Source: Treponema sp. (GTDB taxonomy: Bacteria; Spirochaetota; Spirochaetia; Treponematales; Breznakiellaceae). From it: DNA of 64,000 nt. The notes beneath the pieces are model-generated. The model was not told where the DNA came from, searched no databases, and saw only the letters and a list, made by a program, of their open reading frames with translations. The position numbers and the translations under genes are program-made. The stretch is taken from contig WRMC01000002.1 of the NCBI GenBank assembly GCA_009777335.1, positions 1-64,000 of the forward strand, given 5' to 3'. Position 1 is the first letter of the stretch; each line of letters begins with the position of its first letter. Of this stretch, positions 51,101 to 59,811 are shown in pieces.

Positions 51101-51434
51101 CTATCTTTAGCTTTTTATGGTGGGGGTTGAGGGCCCCCAGGGGCTTCTGGTCCAGGAAGACCAGGGAATCGCTGTTGGGGATAATCCGCAGATAGAGGGG
51201 ATAGCTGCTGTTTGTTGGGGCCCTAAAGGAGGAGCGGAACCAGTGGCAGTGCCAGGGCTTGCCATATTGGTGGGGGCAGGTGATGGCCTTCCAGGGGGCA
51301 TCATGGGGAGGGCTGCGGTGGGTATCTTCGGTATCAAAGCTCTCGAAGACCAGGGTTTCCAGGTCCCGGTAGCGCCGGTTTTTTAAGAATTGCAGGATCT
51401 GGGTGATCCGGGGTTCGGCTTTAGGAATTAACAT
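48141..51434 (-). CDS. Alpha-mannosidase, glycoside hydrolase family 38
   Basis: 1097 residues, long for a bacterial GH38. N-terminal domain (about 1-230), GH38 catalytic domain with the zinc site and barrel start NLIGHAHIDHAWLWHIGETERKI (about 240-265) and the nucleophile Asp in WVEADCNVTGGESLIRQF (about 330), the middle domain ending in the about 600s, and the C-terminal beta domains. No signal peptide, so it acts in the cytoplasm on imported mannosides. Near residue 1010 there is an insert of about 25 residues that is almost all Asp, Glu and Leu (DDFDLEDLDLDDLDDMEEEL). AAGGAG precedes the start at 51434. Confidence 0.95.
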   Translation of the reverse strand: MLIPKAEPRITQILQFLKNRRYRDLETLVFESFDTEDTHRSPPHDAPWKAITCPHQYGKPWHCHWFRSSFRAPTNSSYPLYLRIIPNSDSLVFLDQKPLGALNPHHKKLKIEADGKEHTLHIEAYGGHYFPGCHPLEENRVMLTLGRSIKDYPNVFEGGTLAERIEPVYGLYYDALTLFETAGTLDKDSLRRVQIIQGLYEALMDIYFDSAGQTLEEEAAAARTKLLPLMQAVNGSTVPAINLIGHAHIDHAWLWHIGETERKIARTYMNMCALMKEYPEFVFIQSQSAQLELIKNEYPEIFEAVKEAYKKGSWEPNGGMWVEADCNVTGGESLIRQFLVGKQAYRELLGDEQGGPVNDVLWLPDVFGYAAALPQILAKCGIKYFITSKINWNDTTRFPYDSFIWRGIDGTGIATHFISSRMGGYNGRVRPEDLWETWKNIQHKELQSAAVKPIGEGDGGGGTARGDLEIARRLANLEGAPKAAWKKVSQSMEEIFSPGKTWPEWKGELYLELHRGTYTTQGAVKRYNRKLEYALRRAEFFSVLALIEMSVPYPHQRLLANWKLLLTNQFHDIIPGSSIKRVYDETKETYKTIEKDLEDLTNRNLYDMKRYVHEQNESPSHWGLQVYNDLSWDRSDPQFFNVDSFPADFGKGITALKPIEDETSILIPDEQEGRDWVFPVQPYVDLQGQEQYILAPKILPLGYTTLIPTEYQRVTKPFAFRGDNLKTPYYEVRFDQAGRIVSLYDVEMDRELCAPGGFLNSFVSAQDVPLKFDAWDIDADWKRFMVEETKLLSTEISASGPVCFAIRRTYQIGQSTLTQDMRFYAESRRIDFDTLVDWREKHRLLKTIFNTAINTDRIRCEVQYGHIFRNTHQNLPQDRAQFEFCAHKWVSLEDSQGSIALLNDCKYGHHAEGGTVGLTLLRSPLAPDPEADQGLHRFCYALLPYLEAFEESDVIESGYELNVPSLSRPIPLPMGKMQLHTWDYSFFDLEGDGVIVETIKVPEEKKNQDDFDLEDLDLDDLDDMEEELKQGIILRLYECYGAEAKATAIFMTMPPIVGAYEVDMLEENPQPINFSESEITLEFKPFEVKTIWLDFES

Positions 51435-51493
51435 GGCTAATCTCCTTTGGGTTCACTATACACAAATCATAATATGTAGGGTATCCTTTATAA

Positions 51494-52909
51494 ATGGATA
51501 TTTCCTTCTATTCCCTCGGTGCTGCCGAGGAAGTGACCGGCTCCAAGCATGTACTGGAAATCAATGGCAGATCCTATCTGATTGACTGCGGTGCTTTTCA
51601 GGGAAGCCGGGCCGAGGCTGATAGGAAGAACCGGGACTTCGGAATCCCGGCGGACAAGATCGAGGCGGCCATACTCACCCATGGCCACCTGGACCACTGC
51701 GGGCTTTTTCCCCTCCTTGTAAAGGGGGGCTATAGGGGGAACATCTACACCACCCCCGCAAGCCGGGACATCGCAAGCCTCATTATGATGGACTCGGCGA
51801 ACATACAGGCCAGGGATGCGGAATACCTTCGCAAGCAGGCTGCCAAGAAGGGGGAGAAATTTACCTGGACCCCCCTTTACGATGAGAAGGATGCCATCCA
51901 GGCCACCAGCCAGATGCTGACGGTTTCTTACAACCGGCCCCTCTTTATCGACGATGGGCTTAAGCTTGAATTTTTCGATGCGGGCCATATCTTAGGTTCA
52001 TCTCTGGCTTCCCTATCCTTTAAAGATGGGGGGAAGGAGATAAACATCCTGGCCACCGGAGACCTGGGCCGGCCGGGGAAGCCCATCATTAGGGATCCCG
52101 ATTTTCCGCCGGCCCCGGATTACCTCGTCATTGAAAGCACCTATGGGGACCGGCTGCATCAGAAGACTGACGATGCCCTGTCGAAGCTGGCGGCCATCAC
52201 CAAGAAGGTGGTAGAGAACCGGGGGAAGCTGATCATCCCCTCCTTTGCCATAGAGCGGACCCAGGAGCTGGTCTACTACTTCCATCTCTTAACCGACGAG
52301 GGCCTTATCCCCGAGGTGCCCATCTATGTGGATTCTCCCATGGCAACTAACGCCACGACCATATTCCAGGTCCACCCCGAATGTTATGACGAAGAAATCA
52401 AGGCCGCCTTTGTGGAACACCATAAAAATCCCTTTGGATTTAACTCCCTCCACTTTGTCACCAGCGTAGAGGAGTCCAAGGCCTTAAACGATCACAAGGG
52501 GCCCCTGATTATCATCTCTGCCGACGGGATGTGCGAGGCCGGACGGATCCAGCACCACTTGATTCACAACATAGGGGACCCCAATACCACCATCCTGGTG
52601 GTGGGCTACATGGCCGAGAACACCCTGGGCCGCCGGATCGTAGAGCGTGAAGAGGATCTAAAGATTCACGGAATGTGGTTTAAGCGCCGGGCGAGTGTAG
52701 AGAAGATCAACGCCTTTTCGGGCCACGCGGACTATAACGAGGCTATCACCTGGCTCAAGACCCTGGACACCTCAAAGTTAAAGAAGATCCTCATGGTCCA
52801 TGGGGAACCCAAGGGGCAGGCCACCTTTAAGCAGCACCTGGCCAATGCGGGGTTCCCCCAGGTTGAAATCGTTAAGTACGGCAAGACCTACAGTTTGAAT
52901 GATCATTAG
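51494..52909 (+). CDS. Metallo-beta-lactamase / beta-CASP RNA-processing nuclease
   Basis: 471 residues. MBL motif HGHLDHCG (HxHxDH, about residues 58-63), further metal ligands in the FFDAGHILGSS and GDLGRPG loops, the beta-CASP domain with IPSFAIERTQELVYYFHLL, IYVDSPMA and IISADGMCEAGRIQHHL, and the C-terminal INAFSGHADYNEAI histidine. This is the YSH1/CPSF-like group of cytoplasmic RNA endo/exonucleases. The start ATG 51494 has no Shine-Dalgarno; a weak TATCCT at 51482-51487 would begin transcription at the ATG. Divergent from the mannosidase. Confidence 0.92.
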   Translation: MDISFYSLGAAEEVTGSKHVLEINGRSYLIDCGAFQGSRAEADRKNRDFGIPADKIEAAILTHGHLDHCGLFPLLVKGGYRGNIYTTPASRDIASLIMMDSANIQARDAEYLRKQAAKKGEKFTWTPLYDEKDAIQATSQMLTVSYNRPLFIDDGLKLEFFDAGHILGSSLASLSFKDGGKEINILATGDLGRPGKPIIRDPDFPPAPDYLVIESTYGDRLHQKTDDALSKLAAITKKVVENRGKLIIPSFAIERTQELVYYFHLLTDEGLIPEVPIYVDSPMATNATTIFQVHPECYDEEIKAAFVEHHKNPFGFNSLHFVTSVEESKALNDHKGPLIIISADGMCEAGRIQHHLIHNIGDPNTTILVVGYMAENTLGRRIVEREEDLKIHGMWFKRRASVEKINAFSGHADYNEAITWLKTLDTSKLKKILMVHGEPKGQATFKQHLANAGFPQVEIVKYGKTYSLNDH

Positions 52910-52941
52910 GGGACAACCAACCGGGTTGTCTCCTTGGATAA

Positions 52942-52971
52942 TTGACAGAGCCTAGGGGCTTATTGGATAAT
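52942..52971 (+). promoter_or_regulatory. pyrG promoter, candidate leaderless start
   Basis: TTGACA (52942-52947) and GATAAT (52966-52971), 18 bases apart. The predicted transcription start (about 52978) is two bases before the pyrG ATG at 52980, and no ribosome-binding site is present. A hairpin just upstream (GGACAACC 52911-52918 with GGTTGTCT 52924-52931) probably ends the previous gene's transcript. Confidence 0.6.
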
Positions 52972-52979
52972 CGTAGTAC

Positions 52980-54581
52980 ATGAGCAAGCTGATTTTCTTC
53001 TCCGGTGGGGTATGTTCCAGTCTGGGGAAAGGCCTTGCCGCCTCATCTCTTGGGGCCCTCCTGGAGAGCCGCGGCTATCATGTTCGGATGATCAAATGTG
53101 ATCCCTACATCAATGTGGATGCGGGGATGCAAAGCCCCTACCAGCACGGCGAAATCTATGTGACCGACGACGGTGCCGAAACGGACCTGGATCTGGGAAA
53201 CTACGCTCGTTTTACCTCGGGGCCCCTCTCCCAGGCGAACTCCATTACCACAGGCCAGGTTTACAACTCGGTGATCTCCAAAGAGCGGGAAGGCCACTAC
53301 CAGGGGCGCTGCGTTCAGGTGATCCCCCATATAACCGATGAGATTAAGGCCCGGATTGCGGCGGTCGCCGAAGAGGACCCCCAGACCGAGATAGCCATAG
53401 TCGAGATCGGCGGCACCGTGGGGGACATAGAATCCATCCCCTTTCTGGAAGCCGCCCGGCAGCTGATTCACGAATCGGGGCGGAGTAACGTGATCTCGGT
53501 CCACCTGACCCTGATCCCCGAAGTGGGGGGAGAGCACAAGACCAAGCCCACCCAGCACTCGGTAAAAGCCATGCAGGAGATGGGCATACAGCCCGACATC
53601 CTCATCTGCCGGGCCCCCATGCTTTTGGATGTGCCCACCCGGGAGAAGATCTCCCTCTTTACCAACATCGAATACGAGGCGGTTTTTACCTCCGTGGACG
53701 TGGAAACGACGATATATGAGCTTCCCCTGACCTTTTATGAGCAAAAACTTGACCTGGTGGTCCTAAAGAAGCTGGGCCTGGAGCCCCGGTCTGCCGATAT
53801 TAAACCCTGGGTGTCTGTGATGGACCGGGTGGCGGCCCAAAAGGAAAAGCTCCGGATCGCTGTGGTGGGTAAGTATATGGAACTCCACGATGCCTACAAG
53901 TCGGTCTACGAGGCCCTTTTTCATGGGGGCCTGGAGAATGGCACCGAGGTAGAGCTGGTTAAAATCGATGCGGCCCAGCTTGAAGAAGCCGAATTTGCGG
54001 ACGCCATCATGGGCCCCCATGGGCTGGATGGGGTTGTGATTCCCGGGGGCTTTGGCCAGCGGGGCAGCCGGGGGATGATCCTGGCGGCCCAGTGGGCCCG
54101 GGAAAAGAAGGTTCCCTTTTTGGGGATCTGCCTGGGCATGCATGCCATGGTGATCGAATGGGGCCGGAACGTCCTGGGCTGGACCGATGCGGACTCCATG
54201 GAGTTTAGCCCCGAGGGCCCTCACCCGGTCATAGAAGCGGCCCGGGAGGGCATGCGTCTTGGGACCTACGAAGCAGCCTTAAAAGAGGGGACCCGCCTTG
54301 CCCGGGCCTACGGCGAGGGGACTATCAAGGAGCGGCATAGGCACCGCTATGAGTTTGCGAACCGCTACCGGGACCAGATGGCCGCTTCGGGTCTGGTGAT
54401 CAGCGCCCTGGAGCCCGATCTGGATCTCGTAGAGTCGGTGGAATGGCCTTCCCAGGGGGAAGACCCGCACCCCTGGGGTTTGGGGGTCCAGTTCCATGCG
54501 GAGTTTAAATCCAGGCCCACCGCCGCAAGCCCCCTCTTTAGGGATTTTGTGGCCGCCGCCAGGGATACCAAGGCCCGCTAG
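52980..54581 (+). CDS. pyrG: CTP synthase
   Basis: 533 residues. The amidoligase domain begins [20 protein letters not shown] (P-loop) and contains [20 protein letters not shown]; the glutaminase domain has the nucleophile Cys in [15 protein letters not shown] (about 380) and the His/Glu pair near FHAEFKSRP at the C-terminus. Converts UTP to CTP with glutamine and ATP. The glutaminase loop reads [11 protein letters not shown] instead of the usual MQ..V.E.ARN, a mild variation. It is followed by lptC after 19 bases. Confidence 0.97.
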   Translation: MSKLIFFSGGVCSSLGKGLAASSLGALLESRGYHVRMIKCDPYINVDAGMQSPYQHGEIYVTDDGAETDLDLGNYARFTSGPLSQANSITTGQVYNSVISKEREGHYQGRCVQVIPHITDEIKARIAAVAEEDPQTEIAIVEIGGTVGDIESIPFLEAARQLIHESGRSNVISVHLTLIPEVGGEHKTKPTQHSVKAMQEMGIQPDILICRAPMLLDVPTREKISLFTNIEYEAVFTSVDVETTIYELPLTFYEQKLDLVVLKKLGLEPRSADIKPWVSVMDRVAAQKEKLRIAVVGKYMELHDAYKSVYEALFHGGLENGTEVELVKIDAAQLEEAEFADAIMGPHGLDGVVIPGGFGQRGSRGMILAAQWAREKKVPFLGICLGMHAMVIEWGRNVLGWTDADSMEFSPEGPHPVIEAAREGMRLGTYEAALKEGTRLARAYGEGTIKERHRHRYEFANRYRDQMAASGLVISALEPDLDLVESVEWPSQGEDPHPWGLGVQFHAEFKSRPTAASPLFRDFVAAARDTKAR

Positions 54582-54600
54582 GGCAGAAGAGGAAGAGCCT

Positions 54601-55239
54601 ATGAAGGGCCCTAAAAGAGAGGGCATGCTTAGATTCCACTCCGCACAGCTTCCGGGGCTCATAGCGGCGGCCCTGGTTCTTGTCTCCTGCTCCTTCGACT
54701 ACGGGGAGGGGACTGAAGAAAATGATAACCGCCCCGACATTATGATGGAAGAAATTGACTATGTCCGGGTCAGGGGCGGGGAAGTCCAGGCCCGCCTGCA
54801 GGCCGAGTATGCAGAACGCTGGGAAAACCTGCAGATCATGGATCTCTACTCCTTTACCTTTGAACAGTTGGAAGAAAATGGCGAAAGGGTCAACGCCCTG
54901 GGCCATGCAGCTCAGGCCATGGTCATGCTCGACACGGGGGACATAGACCTCTTCGGGGGGGTTACCGTTAACATCGAATCGGAGGACATCATCATCAGCA
55001 CCAATAGGCTGGAGTGGCGGGACCAGGCCCGGACCCTGAGGGCGGGGGACCAGGAGCTGGTAGAGGTGGAACGCTCCGATGGGACTCACTTTAGCGGCGA
55101 GGGCTTCTTCGCAGACATCCGCAGCCGGACCTGGTACTTTTCTGGCCCCGTGGAGGGGACCTTCGTAGACGAAGACGAAGAAGAAGATGAAGCCCCGGCG
55201 GAGGATGACAGCCCCGCGGAAAATGGAGGCGGCAATTGA
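54601..55239 (+). CDS. lptC: LPS/lipid export protein LptC-like lipoprotein
   Basis: 212 residues. A signal sequence ends in the lipobox LVSCSF (the usual LptC is a single-span anchor instead), followed by an OstA/LptC-type beta jellyroll: IDYVRVRGGEVQARLQAEYAERW and IDLFGGVTVNIESEDIIISTNRLEWR. The C-terminus is extremely acidic (EDEEEDEAPAEDDSPAEN). Bridges inner-membrane extraction and periplasmic transfer of lipid. Start at ATG 54601 behind AGGAAGAG; an open frame to 54496 overlaps pyrG. Its stop overlaps the TTG of lptA. Confidence 0.8.
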   Translation: MKGPKREGMLRFHSAQLPGLIAAALVLVSCSFDYGEGTEENDNRPDIMMEEIDYVRVRGGEVQARLQAEYAERWENLQIMDLYSFTFEQLEENGERVNALGHAAQAMVMLDTGDIDLFGGVTVNIESEDIIISTNRLEWRDQARTLRAGDQELVEVERSDGTHFSGEGFFADIRSRTWYFSGPVEGTFVDEDEEEDEAPAEDDSPAENGGGN

Positions 55240-55862
55240 AGGCTTTCCTTTGCACCCTGGCTCTAGCGGCCTGCTTTCTTTTTGGGGCCCCCCTACACCT
55301 GGCGGCCAACGAGACCTTTACCTTTAGGGCCGATTCCATGTCCGGGGGCCGGGCCTCGGGGCGGGAGGTCATCGTCCTGGTGGGGAATGCCGAGGTGGTG
55401 TCGGATAACCTCCTTTTGCAGGCGGATCGGATCGAAATCCACGGAGACAATAACCGCTTTATTGACTGCAGCGGAAATGTCCGGGGCTATGACGAAGAAA
55501 AAAACATCCTCTTTAGGACCGACCGGCTTCGTTATGACCGGACCCTCAAGATAGCCCGGCTGGAAGGGAACTCCACCCTGGAGGACCGGGATAATGAACT
55601 GGTGGCCCGGGCCCGGTTTATCGAGTACGATGACGAAAGGGAGGTGGCGGTCTTTCAGATTGCCGTCCGGCTCTTCCGGGATAACCTGGTCTGCCGCTCC
55701 GAGTTTGCGGTCTACGACCGGGGGGACCAATCCCTCATTCTGACTGGGTTCCCTGTGGTCTTTAGGAACGACGATGAGTTCCGGGCGGACCGGATCCTGG
55801 TAGACCTGGACACCGACGATGTCATTATGGAGGGGGACGTGGCGGGGACCATTAGGAACTGA
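55236..55862 (+). CDS. lptA: LptA/OstA-like periplasmic lipid-transport protein
   Basis: 208 residues starting at TTG 55236, which overlaps the lptC stop (TTGA). Signal peptide ([23 protein letters not shown]), then an OstA domain with repeated beta-jellyroll units: [27 protein letters not shown] and [53 protein letters not shown]. Forms the periplasmic bridge in Lpt-type export. Three bases separate it from lptB. Confidence 0.85.
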   Translation: MKAFLCTLALAACFLFGAPLHLAANETFTFRADSMSGGRASGREVIVLVGNAEVVSDNLLLQADRIEIHGDNNRFIDCSGNVRGYDEEKNILFRTDRLRYDRTLKIARLEGNSTLEDRDNELVARARFIEYDDEREVAVFQIAVRLFRDNLVCRSEFAVYDRGDQSLILTGFPVVFRNDDEFRADRILVDLDTDDVIMEGDVAGTIRN

Positions 55863-55864
55863 CC

Positions 55865-56602
55865 ATGGAGAATGAAAGACATACCCTGGCGGTGAAGGGC
55901 CTTCGAAAACGTTTTGGCCAGAAGGAAGTGGTTAAGGGGGTCAACTTTTCCATGGATAACGGCGAAGTGGCGGGCCTTCTGGGCCCCAACGGGGCCGGAA
56001 AGACCACCATCTTTTATATGATCGTGGGGTTCCATAAACCCACCCAGGGGGCCGTTACCCTGGACGGCATGGACCTAAGCACCATGACCATGTACCGCCG
56101 GGCCCGGCAGGGCATAGCTTACCTGCCCCAGGAGGCTTCTATCTTTAAGAAGCTTACGGTGGAGCAAAACATCTGGGCCATTTTAGAGACCCGCAAGGAT
56201 CTGACTAAGCCCCAGCGGCAGGAGAAGCTTGAGTCCCTTCTGGAGGAGTTCGGGATAGCCCATGTCCGAAAGCAGCTGGGGCTTACCCTTTCGGGGGGGG
56301 AACGGCGCCGCACCGAAATAGCCCGCTCTCTGGCCACCGAACCCAAGTTTCTCTTGCTCGATGAACCCTTCGCCGGCATAGACCCCATCACGGTCTATGA
56401 GATAAAGCAGCTCATCCGCCGCCTGGCCGAGAAGGGTATAGGGGTCTTGATTACCGACCACAATGTCCGGGACACCCTGGAGATTACCACCGAAGCTTTT
56501 ATTATCAACGAAGGGGATATCATAGCCCGGGGAAACCAGGAGGAGATCCTGGCCGACGAGATGGTCCGCCGGATCTATCTGGGTACCGAGTTTAAAATGT
56601 AG
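55865..56602 (+). CDS. lptB: LptB-type ABC transporter ATPase
   Basis: 245 residues. Walker [20 protein letters not shown] (about 37-55), Q-loop [17 protein letters not shown] characteristic of LptB, ABC signature [16 protein letters not shown], Walker [17 protein letters not shown], switch His in [20 protein letters not shown]. Powers lipid extraction by the inner-membrane LptF/LptG pair, which is not adjacent here; the overlapping membrane-protein pair at 22,015-24,712 is a candidate. The last gene of pyrG-lptC-lptA-lptB. Confidence 0.95.
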   Translation: MENERHTLAVKGLRKRFGQKEVVKGVNFSMDNGEVAGLLGPNGAGKTTIFYMIVGFHKPTQGAVTLDGMDLSTMTMYRRARQGIAYLPQEASIFKKLTVEQNIWAILETRKDLTKPQRQEKLESLLEEFGIAHVRKQLGLTLSGGERRRTEIARSLATEPKFLLLDEPFAGIDPITVYEIKQLIRRLAEKGIGVLITDHNVRDTLEITTEAFIINEGDIIARGNQEEILADEMVRRIYLGTEFKM

Positions 56603-56616
56603 GGCCCTCCATGGGT

Positions 56617-57519
56617 CTAGCTATGGGCGACCCGGTTGCGGCCCGATTCCTTAGCCTTGTAGAGGGCCGAATCGGCGGCGGCGATAAATTCCTCTACGGT
56701 GCTTTTGTGCCCCGGCTCCAGGGTTTTTATCCCTATGCTGACCGTTATGTGGGAGGCCCCGTCATCTACACTGGGGATCTTCACCTCTTCGATGCTGGCC
56801 CGGATCTGCTCCGCCACATTTATCGACCCTTCCAAGTTTGTGTTGGTCAGGAGGGCCACAAATTCTTCACCCCCCCAGCGGGCAGAAAAGTCCCCGGGTC
56901 TTTTTAGGGTCTCCGACAGGACCCGGGCCAGGGCCTTAAGGGCTATGTCCCCCTGCTGGTGCCCAAACCGGTCGTTGTATCCCTTAAACTTATCGACATC
57001 GATAAATAGGATACTGAGGTGGGCCTTTTCCCGGAGGGCCCGGGCCCACTCGGAGTTAAGGCGGGATTCAAAACCCCGGCGGTTAGAAAGATCGGTTAAC
57101 TGGTCTATCATGCTGAGGCGTTCCACCGAACGAAGGAGCACCAGGGTTTCGATCTGCTTTTTGATTCTGAGCTTTACATTCCCCAGGTGAAAGGGTTTAA
57201 CAATGTAGTCCGCCGCCCCCAGGTCAAGACCCTTTTCTTCTTCCCGGTCGCTGTCCAGGCCGGTAAGGAAAATCACCGGGATGTTCTGGGTTACCTTGGA
57301 ATTTTTAAGCCGGGAAATGACCGTGTAGCCATCCATCTGGGGCATCACTATGTCCAGGAGGATCAGGTCCGGCAGGTAGGCTTCGGCGGCTTGTATGGCG
57401 CTGGGCCCGTCGTTGGCGGAGTACATGATGTAATCAGGTTCCAGGATGGCCCTGAGGGTATCTATATTGGTTTGCTGATCATCCACCATGAGGATACTGT
57501 GTTTTTTTAATTCATCCAT
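56617..57519 (-). CDS. Response regulator with GGDEF domain (diguanylate cyclase)
   Basis: 300 residues. Receiver domain (ILMVDDQQTNIDTLRAIL; phosphoacceptor Asp in LPDLILLDIVMPQMDG, about residue 50; Lys in IVKPFHLGN), a linker helix, then GGDEF with SARWGGEEFVALL (catalytic, about 220) and an upstream ADLTDLSNRRGFESRL-type start. Makes c-di-GMP in response to phosphorylation. The inhibitory RxxD is not obvious in the expected place. Start at ATG 57519 (MDELKKHSILMVDDQQ); the frame to 57561 lacks a ribosome-binding site. Confidence 0.93.
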   Translation of the reverse strand: MDELKKHSILMVDDQQTNIDTLRAILEPDYIMYSANDGPSAIQAAEAYLPDLILLDIVMPQMDGYTVISRLKNSKVTQNIPVIFLTGLDSDREEEKGLDLGAADYIVKPFHLGNVKLRIKKQIETLVLLRSVERLSMIDQLTDLSNRRGFESRLNSEWARALREKAHLSILFIDVDKFKGYNDRFGHQQGDIALKALARVLSETLKRPGDFSARWGGEEFVALLTNTNLEGSINVAEQIRASIEEVKIPSVDDGASHITVSIGIKTLEPGHKSTVEEFIAAADSALYKAKESGRNRVAHS

Positions 57520-57571
57520 GGGCCCATTGTATAAGCTTAGAGGATTTTTGATAAGGGGCAAAGGGCCCTGT

Positions 57572-57901
57572 CTAGTGATCGATTTTTCGGATCTTTTCGG
57601 TGATATTGCTTTTGAGCTTGTCTATCTCTTCCATTATTTCGTTATGGAGGAGTTCGATGGATTTGTCCTGGGAGGGAATGAGCACCACCGTATTGGTGCT
57701 GAATAGTTCAGAGGTATCTACCCCCAGGGCGGCAGCTATCTTTTTGAGCATGTTTACCGAGGGAAATTTTTTCCCTATCTCTATCATTCCTATATGGGTC
57801 GTGGATGTTTCGGCCCTTTCGGCAAGGTTTTCCTGGGAAAACCCCCTGATTCTGCGTAATTTCTTTATGTTTTGGGCCAGTAGTACCCTTATGTCCGTCA
57901 T
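57572..57901 (-). CDS. XRE-family helix-turn-helix regulator
   Basis: 109 residues. HTH_3 domain at about 10-65 (NIKKLRRIRGFSQENLAERAETSTTHIGMIEIGKKFPSVNMLKKIAAALGV), followed by a C-terminal coiled-coil-like segment (LHNEIMEEIDKLKSNITEKIRKI) for dimerisation. The start at 57901 lacks a Shine-Dalgarno; TTGATT and TAGATA (see the promoter entry) would begin transcription at the ATG. It is divergent from the small gene and kinase, so it probably regulates them. Confidence 0.85.
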   Translation of the reverse strand: MTDIRVLLAQNIKKLRRIRGFSQENLAERAETSTTHIGMIEIGKKFPSVNMLKKIAAALGVDTSELFSTNTVVLIPSQDKSIELLHNEIMEEIDKLKSNITEKIRKIDH

Positions 57902-57908
57902 GTGATAC

Positions 57909-57977
57909 TATCTACTATTAGTTTATTTTTAATCAAATCAATAGGTATTGACTATAATCTATAAAATGATGTATAAT
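57909..57977. promoter_or_regulatory. Divergent promoters between the XRE gene and the kinase operon
   Basis: Plus strand: TTGACT (57948-57953) and TATAAT (57972-57977), 18 bases apart, reading to the small gene. Minus strand: TTGATT (57936-57931) and TAGATA (57914-57909), 16 bases apart, reading to the XRE gene, with start expected at its ATG. The two promoters are back to back, so one bound regulator could control both. The block CAATAGG at 57940-57945 recurs at 57979-57985. Confidence 0.55.
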
Positions 57978-58013
57978 CCAATAGGCTATGTATTGCTAAA
58001 AAGGGCACAAAAA

Positions 58014-58256
58014 ATGGGAAAAAAAATGGAACCCACCAGGATTTTAGGAACAATGCTTTTGCCAGAAACCCAGACGGCTCAGGACCGGTTTTTAGCTTCT
58101 TCGGTCCTTCAAAATTCTGCCCAGGATAAAGACCCCCAGGTCATATTACATAACAGCGCCAGAAAACTGCTCTCTGAATTAGATGACTTTGAAAAAATTG
58201 GAAAGAAGTATTTTGATGATCTTCTTTCAAAGAATGATCATGGGCAGCCCCGTTGA
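58014..58256 (+). CDS. Small acidic/basic protein upstream of hybrid kinase
   Basis: 80 residues from ATG 58014 (MGKKMEPTRILG), the first good start downstream of the promoter at 57948-57977; AAAGGGC lies about ten bases upstream. The frame is open further 5' but that would begin upstream of the transcript. Mostly helical with LLSELDDFEKIGKKYFDDLL. No family recognised. It overlaps the kinase start by 17 bases, so its translation and that of the kinase are coupled; it may be an adaptor for the kinase. Confidence 0.55.
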   Translation: MGKKMEPTRILGTMLLPETQTAQDRFLASSVLQNSAQDKDPQVILHNSARKLLSELDDFEKIGKKYFDDLLSKNDHGQPR

Positions 58257-59772
58257 GATTTTAAACCTCCATGGAAAGATACCGTGGAAAAGGTCCCTGT
58301 ACTTTCGATTAATTATCCTCCTGGCCCTGGTCTCGGTTATCTGCTGCATGATGATGTTCCTTTTTCTCTCGAGAACTCCCCTGCGAAGCCCCGTTATAGT
58401 TCTGCACCTCTTGGTATCTATCCTTCTTAATCTGGTGATTATCAAAAAATATGTTATATCGCCGATCAATAAAATTTCTTCCGGGGTAAGGGCCTGTCTT
58501 CCCGATGCTAAAACCATCAATAGGAACCCCATGCAGCCAGTCATGCGTTATGGAGATGAACTGGCAGCTTTGGAGCAAGGCATCATCGAGATGGAGGCGA
58601 GGGTGTTTAGCTCCATGGAGGCGGAACGAAAAGCTTCCAGCGTAAAGAATATGTTTTTGGCCAATATGAGCCACGAACTTAAAACACCCCTTAACAGCAC
58701 GATCCATTTGATCAAAGAAGCCCTCTCTTTGCAGGAACCCAAGGCCCGGAAGGCAGTCCTAGAGCAGGCCTATGCTTCTTCGAATGATCTCTTGTCTGTG
58801 TTAAACACCATTTTGGAAATATCCAATATAGAAAGCGGAAACCTAGTGCTGGCCTATACTCCCTTTGTATTGAACGAAGCTCTGTTGGAGATTCAAAATG
58901 TCATTCAAACCCTCTGCATGGCAAAAGGAATTGCCTGGGAACCCAGGTTTAAAATCCCTAAGAATCTTACGGTCCGGGGGGATAAGATACGGCTCATGCA
59001 GGCCCTGGCCATTTTATTGAGGAACGCAGTAAAGTACGCCAGCGAAGAATACGGCAGGGTTACCTTCATCGTAGAACCTATTAATGAGACTTCTGATAGG
59101 GCCTCCTTTCGTTTCGAGATTAGGGATAACGGCATAGGCATGACGGCCAAGAAGCTGGGGGAATTGACCCAAATTTTTTCAACTGAAGAAAGTGATCTAA
59201 GGTTTGGCCTTACCGAAATAATGCTCTCGGTCTGCAGCAACATCGTAAAAGCCATGGGGGGCCACATTACCGTCGAAAGCAGCCAGGGCGAGGGTCTGCG
59301 GCCTTCGGGAGCTAGCCTTTCCTTTCCCATCGAGTTTGAAAAGGCCCCACTCCCGGCCCCTCTGTCCATGGATTCCTTTACTCACCGGGACTACACAGGA
59401 AGATGTGCCCTGGTGGTAGATGATGTGGGGACCAATAGGACAGTGCTGAGGCATATTCTGAGTCAAAAGGGTATGGATATCATCGAGGCCAGGGATGGCT
59501 TTGAGGCCCTTAGCATTTTTAAGGAAGATCATCAGAAAATCGATATAATCCTTATGGATATCATGATGCCCAATATGGACGGCCACGAGGCTACCACCGA
59601 AATCAGGAGCTCCGGTTTGGAGAAGGGCCAGGTGGTTCCCATCATTGCGGTTACCACCAGGAGCTATAAAGAGGATGTGGATGCTTCGGCCCATGCGGGG
59701 ATGAATTACCACCTGGAAAAACCGGTAGATCCGGATAAACTTTTATCGGTAATTGGGGATCTTCTGCCTTAA
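58240..59772 (+). CDS. Hybrid histidine kinase (membrane-bound) with receiver domain
   Basis: 510 residues from ATG 58240 (MGSPVEILNLHGKIPW); ATG 58234 is an alternative. Two hydrophobic helices (about 25-45 and 52-70) with a very short loop, so little or no external sensor. HisKA: FLANMSHELKTPLNS (phosphorylated His), HATPase with AILLRNAVKYASEE (N box) and IRDNGIGM (G1 box), where the usual F/G2 boxes are weak. Receiver domain at about 385-505 with Asp in IILMDIMMPNMDGHE and Lys in YHLEKPVDPD. Input is likely cytoplasmic or via the small upstream protein. Confidence 0.9.
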   Translation: MGSPVEILNLHGKIPWKRSLYFRLIILLALVSVICCMMMFLFLSRTPLRSPVIVLHLLVSILLNLVIIKKYVISPINKISSGVRACLPDAKTINRNPMQPVMRYGDELAALEQGIIEMEARVFSSMEAERKASSVKNMFLANMSHELKTPLNSTIHLIKEALSLQEPKARKAVLEQAYASSNDLLSVLNTILEISNIESGNLVLAYTPFVLNEALLEIQNVIQTLCMAKGIAWEPRFKIPKNLTVRGDKIRLMQALAILLRNAVKYASEEYGRVTFIVEPINETSDRASFRFEIRDNGIGMTAKKLGELTQIFSTEESDLRFGLTEIMLSVCSNIVKAMGGHITVESSQGEGLRPSGASLSFPIEFEKAPLPAPLSMDSFTHRDYTGRCALVVDDVGTNRTVLRHILSQKGMDIIEARDGFEALSIFKEDHQKIDIILMDIMMPNMDGHEATTEIRSSGLEKGQVVPIIAVTTRSYKEDVDASAHAGMNYHLEKPVDPDKLLSVIGDLLP

Positions 59773-59811
59773 ATAGTTGTTCCAGCCCTAAACATGGGAT
59801 AGTATTATTAT

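Noticed and set aside
49770-51110. 446-codon plus-strand open frame
   Set aside because: It lies wholly antisense to the GH38 mannosidase gene, has low-complexity Gly/Val/Pro-rich translation and no ribosome-binding site; a GC-rich shadow frame.
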